The notes under the pieces were generated by a model that was given only the letters and a program-made list of their open reading frames with translations, searched no databases and had not been told where the DNA came from. The translations under genes and the position numbers were made by a program. From assembly GCA_018398765.1 (NCBI GenBank), contig JAHBMJ010000665.1, positions 2,501 through 22,500 on the forward strand: a stretch of DNA of 20,000 nucleotides, given 5' to 3'. This DNA comes from Chromera velia. Lineage: Eukaryota; Sar; Chromeraceae. Within the stretch, counting starts at the first letter, position 1. Every line of letters begins with the position of its first letter. This document shows positions 10,529 through 19,788 of the stretch, piece after piece.

Positions 10529-10893
10529 CTAGCTTATAAGATAAGCTATAGGCTAGATGGACAGTCTAGTCAGTAGTCTTCACTGCGCCGACTTTCTTTT
10601 GAAGGTCTCGATTTGTTGTGACTGACAAGCAAGGATGCTTTAAAAGAAAACCATCCGGCTAGCAACAGTCACTTGATCCAATGCAACAACGCACGTATGC
10701 TTTTGATCAAATTTTGCGGTCAAACGTGCGCGCGCCCAGATTATTCTCGCTGTGCATCATGCAAGAGGCCTTAAAAAGCAACACTAGCATGCATGGAACA
10801 TAATGCAACACCAACACACATCCACATACATACCAAATCAAATGTAACGCCAACAGCTCAAAGTGAATGAAGTGCTTGGAGGCATGTGCTTGC
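10529..10893 (-). repeat. Terminal direct repeat, 3' copy in element sense
   Basis: 365 bp, aligned by eye without gaps to 16026-16390: 14 mismatches (about 96% identity), 13 of them transitions. It begins with an AGCTTAT-AAG-ATAAGCT palindrome that is damaged in the other copy. It contains the two-stem hairpin at 10618-10672. It lacks the TG...CA ends of ordinary retroviral LTRs, which favours a pseudo-LTR. Confidence 0.88.
10618..10672 (-). other. Two-stem hairpin inside the terminal repeat
   Basis: Stem GTGACTG (10618-10624) with CAGTCAC (10666-10672), near-symmetrical internal loop, then stem GGATG (10633-10637) with CATCC (10652-10656) and a 14-base loop. In the second copy (16115-16169) both stems are intact and the two changes fall in the loop. 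No hammerhead core (CTGANGA...GAAA) was found. Confidence 0.45.
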
Positions 10894-10926
10894 GCATACC
10901 GACAAGTATGAAGAGAACGAAGAGCT

Positions 10927-10964
10927 GTTAGTGTTACCGGGCCCCATGGCCCGGCAACACTAAC
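10927..10964. other. 17-bp-arm hairpin in the 3' region of the element
   Basis: Arms 10927-10943 and 10948-10964, loop CCAT, with one non-Watson-Crick position (A opposite C on the plus strand, G.U on the minus-strand RNA). It lies just inside the 3' terminal repeat and downstream of the reverse transcriptase in element sense. It is outside the part shared by the two direct repeats. Confidence 0.8.
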
Positions 10965-11109
10965 AACACACAAACACACATACACATACGGGGCATACTG
11001 CCTACGCTTTCACACTCTTCTGATCAATCTGATAAACAGCCCGACAACGGTAAACAAAACAACATATAATACACATGCCTCACTGTATGCACACACAACT
11101 CTTGTGGGT

Positions 11110-12514
11110 ACCCAAAACGGCACAACTCATTAATTCAATCATGCATTACAGTAATCAACATGGATAGGGAACCAATACAATACAACATCGCGCGCATGAA
11201 ATGACCTTTCAAATCCTCTTTTTCAACAAATCTGGATGAGCAGCAGCTGCATGCATATAGTGAGGTAAAGGAGCTACTGACTTCTTAGGTGTACAAAACA
11301 GTCTTGCAGTGACTGAACACACCAACAAATGAAACTGCAAGAAGTCATTCTTTTCTTGCTGCACAAGCTTGCACGTAGGAGCATAAAATTGTAGATTGAG
11401 GAAAGCAGAAAAAAAAGGAGATTGGCTAAGTAAAACCTGCTCCTGATGCCAAAGCACAATCAGACGATCATCAATCCAAAGAGCTATTAACCATGCATCA
11501 GTTTTAAAAGAATCCACACCCCTATGCTGAGCCCATTGCCTCTCTTTGTGGGCAGTATAAAACTGCATCCCCCCTGGAGATACTGGCGCCCCCTGTGGCC
11601 ACCCTCCTTCTGATGAAGAAACCATTTACCTATTCTAATATAACAAGTCTCAAAATCAAGTTTCAAGAACTCAGGCACCCACCACAAAGGAAGGGCATCA
11701 GCATAAAAATAATTACAACATGATGAAAAGAACAGAACGGGGCGCACATGCACAGATGATGCCAAAAATCGGCCACCTCTAGGTCTAATTTGCCAACGAA
11801 AAACTCTCTCAACCAATCCCCTCAAAAAATATAGAAACCTCGCTCCCTTTTCCTCATATACTTCACGGATGCGTTTATTCACTTCCTGAAGTACTTCTTC
11901 ATGCGGGCATGAAGGAAAAAACTCTTTAATATCTTCTATTCTCACAGTTTTGCCTTATGGATTACACAAAGAAAATTGCTCACATGTCAAATCTGACTCT
12001 CCTGAATTCAATCTGTCTACTGCAGTGGTGAATTGATCAGATGCTGTCAACGTGGCATGAGGAAACATGGAAGATGTCAAAAGATTCAGAGCCCGACAAA
12101 CAACAAAAAGAGCCTTTCTCCAAGCATGATAAAAATACGAAGACAAAAGACAAAATTTTATTTTTCCCCAACTACTTGGAGGCTTTCCTTCCTCGTTCTA
12201 AGATTTCCTTTTCAGAAGAGCTACCCCAAGCCTCCACTGGTGAGATGCTTTACTTCTATAGGAGGGAAGACTTCAGCTGCCTCCTACAGCTGCACCTTCG
12301 CCCAAGCAGACCAAAATCATCGACTTGTCTTTTCTTTCACTTGTTTCTCCATCAAATGCTCAAATGCTTTAGAGGCAGGAAAGAGCTCAAAAAACCCAAA
12401 ATACTTATAAGCCCTCGGGCACATAAAAGCTAAATCACCCTTGGAGCGATCAACCAACACAATTGACAAAGACTTTCTTAGATGGCGCATCAAAGATGCC
12501 GAAGGCAGACACAT
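11110..12514 (-). pseudogene. Reverse transcriptase domain of the Penelope-like element, broken
   Basis: RT signatures appear in order on the minus strand. Fingers: VLVDRSKGDLAFMCPRAY (about 12450-12395). Motif A: IEDIKEFFPSCPHEEV (about 11940-11890). Motif B: GWPQGAPVSPGG (about 11605-11570). Motif C: ALWIDDRLIVLW, with an xxDD pair (about 11490-11450). Thumb-like FLQFHLLVC, then HPDLLKKR and, after a frameshift near 11210, KGHFMRAMLY, which resembles the C-terminal RT segment of Penelope-like elements. Breaks: a region without a clear frame at about 12310-12147, TAA at about 11957-11955, a frameshift near 11630 between motifs A and B, and one near 11210. The frame ends for good near 11130. 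Motif A and C aspartates survive, but no intact protein is possible. Confidence 0.72.
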
Positions 12515-12577
12515 GGGCGATGGAAATAGGCCTTTTCTTGCTTGGGTTGAGTCTACCGCTGACTCAAAGGTTTCTTT

Positions 12578-13309
12578 CTATTCCTGTAAGTGTCTTTTCA
12601 ACTTCATATTTCTTTCTTCTGTTAGATGCGGCTCACTATTTGGTAACCGAGCAATAATCTTTCTTCCTTCTTTCTCGCATGCTCTCAATAAATCAGATGC
12701 CTTACTGAGAAAAGGAGTTTTATAATTCCAGAAAAGAGGGAGAGACAGAGCATCACTCAGCGAAGGAGACGTGGACAGGAGTGCACATACGTGCCCTTCA
12801 CATTGCTCTAGATTGAATTCACGAATCAACCTTTTGCAATTGCATTCATCTATCTGTGCTGCATTGAAATCCGTATCCCTATCGTTCAAGCTCAAGGAAG
12901 CCTTCTTCTTATTTTTCAGCAATTTGAGCAAGTTCGGGGCTTCAGCTGAGCGTACACAAATTCGGAGAGGTGAAGAAAGAGAAAAAGAAGAGAAAAGACT
13001 GGATAAGCATCCACGAACAACCTTGAGGATAAGAGAAAGAGAGACATTTGGGACACGAAAATTAAAAACAAAAACAGATGAAAGGATATCAAATAATTTC
13101 CATTCCCTCAACAAACACAAGCGTTTGATATTCAACACAAACAGTCCTCGAAAGAACTTAACATCTGCGTACCGCAACTCTTGTCTGATAACTGCAATTA
13201 AATCTTCTTTCTCAACTGGCAACCACCTCAATTGCTGTTTTGATCTTCTTCTCCTTCCCAGAAAAGATTGAAGCCACAGATGATAAGCCAACGACCCAGC
13301 CCCACCCAC
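12578..13309 (-). pseudogene. Linker region of the Penelope-like element with C-x-C and GHV motifs
   Basis: An open frame of 243 codons with no proper ATG. Residues 156-158 are Cys-Asn-Cys, followed at 172-174 by Gly-His-Val and then a Leu-rich stretch (LSLPLFWNYKTPFLSKA). A C.C...GHV...L pattern between endonuclease and RT is what is reported for the linker of N-terminal-endonuclease Penelope-like elements. It lies between the GIY-YIG part (ends about 13425) and the RT part (from 12514), in a different frame from the first. The N-terminal half (RRRRSKQQLRW, then Leu/Phe-rich) shows nothing I recognise. Confidence 0.6.
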
Positions 13310-13423
13310 AGCCCTAATTGTATCTGCTCTTCTGATAAAATCCTCTTTCTTTCACCCTCCCTGCAGAATTTTGAAGATCATCTCCCGCAAAGAGAGAGGA
13401 CACAACGATCTCGGCAATGCAGC

Positions 13424-14465
13424 CTTAGACGAAGTATCTTGCCCTCGCTGCCCGCCTGCCCTTTCTCAAGGGCTGCGATGGCGAGTGTTCGCCTTGTACA
13501 AGTATATGAATCATTGATTTGTCACCAATGGCATAATAAGGATTTCCTTTCATATTCAAAGAGGGCTACAGCTGCAAGATTGCTAAGGCTTCTGTTACTA
13601 GCAAGAGCTTTCTGGAAGTCTATCCATTTGCGTCAGCTACATGGCACACTGGCATCAACGTCCATAAATGTAAAGAGTCAAACAAAAAAGCGATGTACAG
13701 ACGAGAAGCATGTATTAGTTGTTGCCCACCCCGACGAGTCAAAGAAAATGCTGCATTCACATGCCCTCTCAACCTTTAAAATACAAATTGAGAAGTATAC
13801 CCAATATAAGGACCACGATGAAAGAAAGGAGAAAAAATCATATACAATACATTTCTACTATTCAAACATGCGCAGACGGGCACTCCATACGCTTGCAATC
13901 GATCACGAACAGATTTGAGGTAAAACACAAATCTTGTAGGAGCAAATTCTAACCACCGCTCACACCACTCAACAAATAATGAATCAGCACCATCCAGCAA
14001 CAGCCGTTAAACATGATGAGACCTCCAGAGAGACGTACCTGAAGCACCACTCTGGCTCCCATCACACCCACGGCGTTGCAGTACAATCTTAAGACCCCCT
14101 CTACCTGCAAATTAAGACAGAGGCAATTCAATATTTAGCTTACAACTACACTTATGCACATCGTCATGGCATACAAAACAAGTTAAACGCATGCGTCTAT
14201 ATAACAACTGCAACAGCAAAGAACGAATTGCACCCAAATGTAAGAATATTAGCGACAATGGATCCCTCTCTCTCCAGATCCTTAGAGCATGAGTAAACAA
14301 AGCATCCGCCAGATCATGCAGTGCCAGCTGTTCAATTCTTCTCTACATTGCAGAGCTTGATGCTTCTACCCTAAGCGCCCATCGATCTAATTCCCACCCT
14401 TCCCCCTCCCTACTTCTGTTCCCTCTCCCATCTACACCACATACAGAAAATTGCCAGGAATTCAT
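13424..14465 (-). pseudogene. N-terminal part of the Penelope-like protein with GIY-YIG endonuclease domain, broken by stops
   Basis: From the ATG at 14465-14463 one frame runs to a TAA near 13424, about 346 codons, interrupted by six in-frame TAA/TAG codons and no frameshift. Order: a Cys/His cluster CFVCHDDVHKCSC (about 14190-14150), then at about 13850-13560 a GIY-YIG-type domain. Its parts are VLYMI, GPYIGYTSQF, RLRGHVNAAF (catalytic-type Arg and a His), LWTLMPV and TEALAIL (the conserved-type Glu). GIY-YIG nucleases nick DNA at the integration target in Penelope-like elements. Each internal stop could come from a single C to T or G to A change (CAA, CAG or TGG). What remains cannot be translated under the standard code. 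Confidence 0.66.
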
Positions 14466-14557
14466 TTTTATCAAATTGATGACGTAGCGATTTAGCTTTT
14501 TTGAACAACGAGACTGACCAGGGGAGTTACTTGCTTCGCCGGCACGACTTTCAATAT

Positions 14558-15915
14558 TCAGGCGGCCTGCCCGTCGACACCGCTGTCATCTCCGTGGAGA
14601 TAGATAGCACAGAAGAGCAGCTCCTACAGTTCTGTATCACTGGGGATGGTGTCCTTCCTGACCCCCCACTGATGGAGATTCCTGATCATGAGGGTCTTCA
14701 CATAGTCTTCCTCCACTGGTTGACCGAAGGCTTGGAGAAAACCAACCATGTTGGTGTACAGATCATTGGCTTTCTGCACCAACGTTGGATACTCGACTTC
14801 CTGCGGGATGGGGAGCTTAGCGCAGACCTGACCATACAGCCGCGAAGGCTGTTCCCTCACCGGGGTGACAAGGGGATCTGCGACTGACAGTCCCTTTCTC
14901 CTACTTATGGTCTTCTTCTGATCTTTTGTTTACTGCTGCTGCTTCTGCTACTACGGTTGTTATTGAAGCTGAGCCAGAGTATCTGGGCCAGGCACTGACT
15001 CCGCTCCCTCACATGAATATCGCCTCTTGCCAGACGGCTGCACAGCCGACATCTCAACGTCCAATCCCTCGATCTCGATGGGCTGACTGGCCATACCTGG
15101 AACGCCATCTTGCCCACCCAGATACCTTTCACCTGTCTACAAGGCCGCCAAGGCAGCCTCCAGCGGGTTTAAATACATCAAAACCTGAGGATCAGGTCTG
15201 ACGTGTACATTGGAGTGTCCTGCCACTCCATATTGGAGAAGGAAAAGGTCCGGGGGCAGTCGGGAGAGGATCTTGCGAAAAGCCTTCTTCAGGCGGTCTG
15301 GATTATACCCGTACTCTGCCATCAGTATGTACAAACACCGTGTGACTGAAGTCCGAGAGCCAGGAACTATCAGAACTAATCCCAGTTGCACAACACAATC
15401 TGCTGGTGCTCCGCCCCACTGGCAGCATTTTCGAGCATGAACGTTGAACCAGGGCCTCCCGCTTTGCTGAAAGTCATCCGCGCGAAATCAGCCATGGTGG
15501 TGGACACAGTTTCATTGCTTACGTAGACCTTCGCATACTCGGGCTCGTAGTAGAGGTTGGGCTGATCCTAAAGGTTAAACGGGAACATCCTCCGAGTATG
15601 GTTCTTGTAGATGTTAACGGGCTGGACCAACACAAGCATCCACCCACCTTTCTCTCCTTGCGCGTCCATCTGCTTGAGTTACTCAGCCTGCGTACTAGAG
15701 AAGTGGACAGACAAAATGACACCAGTTGACTTAAGGACTTGGTTTGGATTCAAAACAAGGAGAGCCCCGGGGGCAGTCGGTAAGACATCAACCAACTGCA
15801 CATACCTGGGTCTCCTTGCCCGGAGTCCAGTCCCTTGTCCACCTGTCCCTCCTCCTACTCGAACCAGGAAAGGCTTTCTCTCCATCTTTTCAGAAAGAAC
15901 ACATATCGACAACAA
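14558..15915 (-). pseudogene. Degraded ORF of unknown function upstream of the endonuclease-RT frame
   Basis: Two successive minus-strand frames keep protein-like composition. The first covers 15915 to about 15375, with stops near 15676 and 15568; landmarks are LVLNPNQVLKS, GGWMLVLVQPVNIYKN, NLYYEPEYAKVYVSNE and FSKAGGPGSTFMLENAA. The second covers 15391-14558; landmarks are MAEYGYNPDRLKKAFRKIL, VRPDPQVLMYLNPLEAAL, a stop-rich Gln/Lys linker near 14990-14930, then LYGQVCAKLPIPQEVEYP and IRNLHQWGVRKD. A frameshift near 15380 joins them. I do not recognise a family. It could be an accessory ORF of the retroelement, a structural protein of an endogenised virus, or a fragment of a host gene. It stops about 90 bp before the ATG at 14465, as in a two-ORF element. 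Confidence 0.5.
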
Positions 15916-16025
15916 TAGAGTTCAACTCAAAACCTGGAAACTGGAAACGTGATAAGGTTATATCAGTCTGAATCTGAATCTGCTGCAATGTTACATTCCC
16001 AACAGGGGTTCACACCGCGTACAAA

Positions 16026-16390
16026 CTAGCTTGTAAGATAAACTATAGGCTAGATGGACAGTCTAGTCAGTAGTCTTCACTGCGCTGACTTTTTTTTTAA
16101 GGTCTCGGTTTGTTGTGACTGACAAGCAAGGATGCTTCAAAAGAAAGCCATCCGGCTAGCAACAGTCACTTGATCCAATGCAACAACGCACGTATGCTTT
16201 TGATCAAATTTTGCGGTCAAACGTGCGCGCGCCCAGATTATTCTCGCTGTGCATCATGCAAGAGGCCTTAAAAAGCAACACTAGCATGCATGGAACATAA
16301 TGCAACACCAACACGCACCCACATACACACCAAATCAAATGTAACGCCAACAGCTCGAAGTGAACGAAGTGCTTGGAGGCATGCGCTTGC
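16026..16390 (-). repeat. Terminal direct repeat, 5' copy in element sense
   Basis: Same orientation as 10529-10893 and offset by exactly 5497 bp, without gaps. It abuts unit 3 of the tandem array on its right. This copy keeps more C and G at the variable positions than the left copy. Confidence 0.88.
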
Positions 16391-17542
16391 AAGGTTCCAG
16401 AGGAATACGGATTTCGCCTTCCTATTCATCAAAAGAGCAAGTGCACGCAAGCACTTGATTCATTGAGGCGATGCACGGGAGGGAGGCTGTCGACCGATAT
16501 TCGTCGCGGCCCCACTGACGCTTGCCTGTTTATGTACCTACACCCGCCCACCCACAAGTCAGTCAGTGCAAAAAGGAACTGGTCTCATTCAGCAGTATCG
16601 ATTGAAGCGCACAAGCAAGCATCCTTCCAGCAGCTTTCATCTCCCTTCAAAATCGAGTGTCTCTCTCTTTCCCTCTTTCTCTTTCTCTACGTATAGAAAG
16701 ACCGGTAGAGCATCAGTACAGACAAGAAGAAGCACAACAAAGAGGAGGGAACGCGTGTATGCAAAAACAAACCTAAACGCCAACACGGCATGCAGGCTCT
16801 TGGATTTCCCGCTTTCATTCGGGTCCATTCTTTTTCTTCTCTCCTTCTCTCGATGTTCTTGTCGGCCTCCTCGTCCCTCTGCCTTCTTTCCTTCCATTTT
16901 CTCTCATATTGACCCCTCCCAATACTCAACGCATTCGCGTCTGAGCATTTCTTAAATCATACGTCGATCGATTCAGAGCATACGTACACCCCTTCCCTAC
17001 CCTCCCAAAACACAAACACAAACACACACAGAGACTCAAGACGAAAACGGAGACGAGAGTAGACAGAGGCGGGGATAGAGAGTGAGTGACACAGACACGT
17101 GCACACGCGCATGCGAGAGAGAATAATCGGACGGATGCTTTAATGAAGAAAGGGGGAAAGAAGGAGCAAGAGCAAGACAAGTCAGTTGCGTGTGAAGTTA
17201 TGTAGAAATAGAGGAAGGGACACCCCTGTGCTACCCTGTCAAGGCAGAGTGAGAAGAGAAGGCGGCAGCAGGGAGATCGATCGACTCACTCACTCACTCA
17301 CTCACTCATGAAGACAAAGAACACGAACATCAGCAGACAGACAGACACAGAGAGAGAGAGAAAGAGGCAGAACATTCATGTAGAAGGACAAGGTTTGAAA
17401 GACACACAGCAAGCAAGCAAGCAAGCAAGAAAGAAAGAAAGAAAGAGGAAAACAGAGCAAGCACAAAAGGGGACAACGTCAGGGAGAAAGAGAGCAAAAA
17501 AAAGGGAAGGCGGGGACACAGCGAAAACGCAAACGAAGACAA
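16391..17542 (+). repeat. Tandem repeat unit 3, about 1.15 kb
   Basis: It starts AAGGTTCCAGAGGAATACGG right after the inserted element and ends AAGACAA before GATCTTGC at 17543. It differs from unit 4 at only a few positions where they overlap, so the two arose by recent duplication. It holds the CAAGTGC hairpin (about 16439), a (CTCA)n tract (17284-17308) and a short AAGC/AAAG tract. Confidence 0.9.
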
Positions 17543-18553
17543 GATCTTGCAAGGTTCCAGAGGAATACGGATTTCGCCTTCCTATTCATCAAAAGAGCAA
17601 GTGCACGCAAGCACTTGATTCATTGAGGCGATGCACGGGAGGGAGGCTGTCGACCGATATTCGTCGCGGCCCCACTGACGCTTGCCTGTTTGTGTACCTA
17701 CACCCGCCCACCCACAAGTCAGTCAGTGCAAAAAGGAACTGGTCTCATTCAGCAGTATCGATTGAAGCGCACAAGCAAGCATCCTTCCAGCAGCTCTCAT
17801 CTCCCTTCAAAATCGAGTGTCTCTCTCTTTCCCTCTTTCTCTTTCTCTACGTATAGAAAGACCGGTAGAGCATCAGTACAGACAAGAAGAAGCACAACAA
17901 AGAGGAGGGAACGCGTGTATGCAAAAACAAACCTAAACGCCAACACGGCATGCAGGCTCTTGGATTTCCCGCTTTCATTCGGGTCCATTCTTTTTCTTCT
18001 CTCCTTCTCTCGATGTTCTTGTCGGCCTCCTCGTCCCTCTGCCTTCTTTCCTTCCATTTTCTCTCACATTGACCCCTCCCAATACTCAACGCATTCGCGT
18101 CTGAGCATTTCTTAAATCGTACGTCGATCGATTCAGATCATACGCACACCCCTTCCCTACCCTCCCAAAACACAAACACAAACACACACAGAGACTCAAG
18201 CCGAAAACGGAGACGAGAGTAGACAGAGGCGGGGATAGAGAGTGAGTGACACAGACACGTGCATGCGCGCATGCGAGAGAGAATAATCGGACGGATGCTT
18301 TAATGAAGAAAGGGGGAAAGAAGGAGCAAGAGCAAGACAAGTCAGTTGCGTGTGAAGTTATGTAGAAATAGAGGAAGGGACACCCCTGTGCTACCCTGTC
18401 AAGGCTGAGTGAGAAGAGAAGGCGGCAGCAGGGAGATCGATCGACTCACTCACTCACTCACTCACTCGCTCACTCACTCACTCACTCACTCACTCACTCA
18501 TGAAGACAAAGAACACGAACATCAACAGACAGACAGACAGAGAGAGAGAGAGA
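17543..18553 (+). repeat. Tandem repeat unit 4, truncated at its 3' end
   Basis: Begins GATCTTGCAAGG and follows unit 3 closely up to the GA tract at about 18540-18553, after which the sequence is unrelated. Its CTCA tract is longer (18444-18500, with one CTCG unit) than those of units 2 and 3. The missing part corresponds to the last about 190 bp of unit 3, so the array boundary falls inside a microsatellite. Confidence 0.9.
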
Positions 18554-19433
18554 AGGAACAAAGGGACCAGAAAGAAAGGAAAAGGGGATTGATTGATTGA
18601 TCGATTGGGGGCCTGAGGCCTGAGGACCCTCAAGCCAAAGCAATGAGGAGCAGGAGGGAGACAAGTTCATCAAAGCTCTGTATCAATAGAACAAAAGAAG
18701 AAAGAAGAAAGAAGAAGAATCTGCAGGCCCTCCCCTTCACCCCCCAACCACCCCGGTCCTGCTGCATCAATTAAGCACTGTCTGTGTGTGTGTGCTGATG
18801 ATCGGAATTCCCACCGAGCGTCCCTGAGTATGGATTTGCGGGGCTCGGTCCCCTTCTCTTCACACACGCATGCGAGAGCCACTCAGAGCTGTTGAGAACG
18901 AATCCATTGAAACGCTTCTAGCTGATCTGTCGAAAGCAGAAAATGGAAGGAAAACATCCAACTTTGTGAACGCTTTTTCCAATGCTTACTGGAATCCGTC
19001 TGTGTGCTTGTATGTGATGTGTGTATGTAGATTTGCGTATGATACCATGAATGCCTGTACGTGAGTCTTTCGATTCTGTGCATGCATCTCATGCACTGCC
19101 GCCGGTTAATGCGTGACTTGCTTCTGGGTTTTTGTAGCCAGCGCAAGGCAGCAGTGTACAAGGCTTACCCATTTTGTTATGGAGCCACACCCTTCCCCTT
19201 CCCCACCCGCCCCCTTTCCCCCAAAAAAGTGTGCAAGAGGCCTCGTTGATCGATGCTTGCATTGGTACTGCTATTGCTCTTTTCTCTAAAACCAGACGTG
19301 CGCATCCTCTCTCTCCAATCCCAGATGACTGTCCGTCTTTTCTGTTTGCCGAGACGAAGAAGCAAAGAGAGAAATAGAGTCTCTCTCTGACTCTCTCTCT
19401 CTTTCTTGTGTTGAACGTCGTCACGATGCTATG
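18554..19433. other. Stretch without a supported gene
   Basis: Contains (GATT)n at 18588-18605, GAAGAAA runs at 18690-18720 and a TC-rich run at 19379-19403. A plus-strand open frame near 18870-18990 gives a helical-looking segment (SIETLLADLSKAE) and could be an exon, but no conserved family or convincing splice pair is visible. Terminal UTR of the gene at 19434-19587 probably lies at its right end. Confidence 0.4.
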
Positions 19434-19587
19434 TCACAATCTTCCCCCCTGTGTCCCCCCCGGGTCGAGGCCGGCCCTGTTGACCCTCTGTTGCAGCATC
19501 ACCCTCGAGTGCGGGTCAAGAGTCGCCAACATTTCGGCCAGGTCTGTCCGTTTGACGTCCACGACGATCAGACGTCCCCCCGCTTTC
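19434..19587 (-). CDS. Probable terminal exon of a methyltransferase-like gene
   Basis: On the minus strand a pyrimidine-rich stretch ending TGCGTGCAG (19596-19588) precedes an open segment ending with TGA at 19436-19434. The translation starts KAGGRLIVVDVKR and ends with RVNRAGLDPGG-type residues. The GGRLIVVD core resembles the strand and turn (L.PGG.L.VVD) of class I SAM-dependent methyltransferases, and a C-terminal R....AG also fits such enzymes. Substrate unknown. Only the C-terminal part is in the window. Family assignment rests on one short motif, so another Rossmann-like protein is possible. The opposite strand is also open over most of this stretch. Confidence 0.35.
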
Positions 19588-19743
19588 CTGCACGCAGGCG
19601 GGAAATGAAGAACGAGGAGAAACAACCAAACAATCAGCGAGCAACGACTAAGGGCAGTCGCGCTGGCAGTCAGGAAGGATGCTTTGCGTGCGTCATGTAT
19701 TCACGTGTACTTCTCAACAAATCAGGTAGCTTCCTTACTACAC

Positions 19744-19788
19744 AGACTTCGCGTCAAACACGAAAAGAAAAGGCCGGACTGTTGTCCC
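19744..19788 (-). CDS. Possible penultimate exon of the methyltransferase-like gene
   Basis: The acceptor TTTTCTTTTCAG (ends 19789) is strong. A 45-nt segment from there to a GTGTAG donor reads GQQSGLFFSCLTRSL and, joined in phase to the next exon, gives SLKAGGRLIVVD, as expected before a methyltransferase GG turn. The better-looking donor GTAAGG five bases further would create an in-frame stop across the junction. The weak donor makes this exon tentative; the intron would be 156 nt (19588-19743). Confidence 0.25.

Larger units (their letters stand above)
10529..16390 (-). mobile_element. Decayed Penelope-like retroelement with permuted domain order, flanked by 365-bp direct repeats
   Basis: 5862 bp inserted at a unit boundary of the tandem array: unit 2 stops at 10528 and unit 3 resumes at about 16391. 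The two ends are 365-bp direct repeats. Minus-strand order: direct repeat, unknown degraded ORF, GIY-YIG endonuclease-like domain, C-x-C linker, reverse transcriptase, 3' region with a strong hairpin, direct repeat. EN upstream of RT with a C-x-C linker is the organisation described for Naiad/Chlamys Penelope-like elements, which also have pseudo-LTRs and tend to insert at microsatellites. That the unknown ORF belongs to the same element is inference; it could be a separate nested insertion. The last few bases at the right junction (CTTGC) could belong to either side. Confidence 0.68.

Noticed and set aside
10529-10893. Hammerhead ribozyme in the terminal repeat
   Set aside because: I looked for CTGANGA with a matching GAAA and paired stems on both strands and found only CTGACAA, which lacks the required core.
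13424-14465. In-frame TAA/TAG read as glutamine (ciliate-type code)
   Set aside because: The interruptions here are all TAA or TAG, which made this tempting. But the element also has frameshifts, some stops fit tryptophan better than glutamine, and the terminal repeats show the same transition-type decay, so ordinary pseudogenisation explains it.
10529-16390. Ordinary LTR retrotransposon (Copia/Gypsy)
   Set aside because: No TG...CA ends, no primer-binding site noticed, no protease, RNase H or integrase motifs; the RT motifs and the GIY-YIG-like domain fit a Penelope-like element better.
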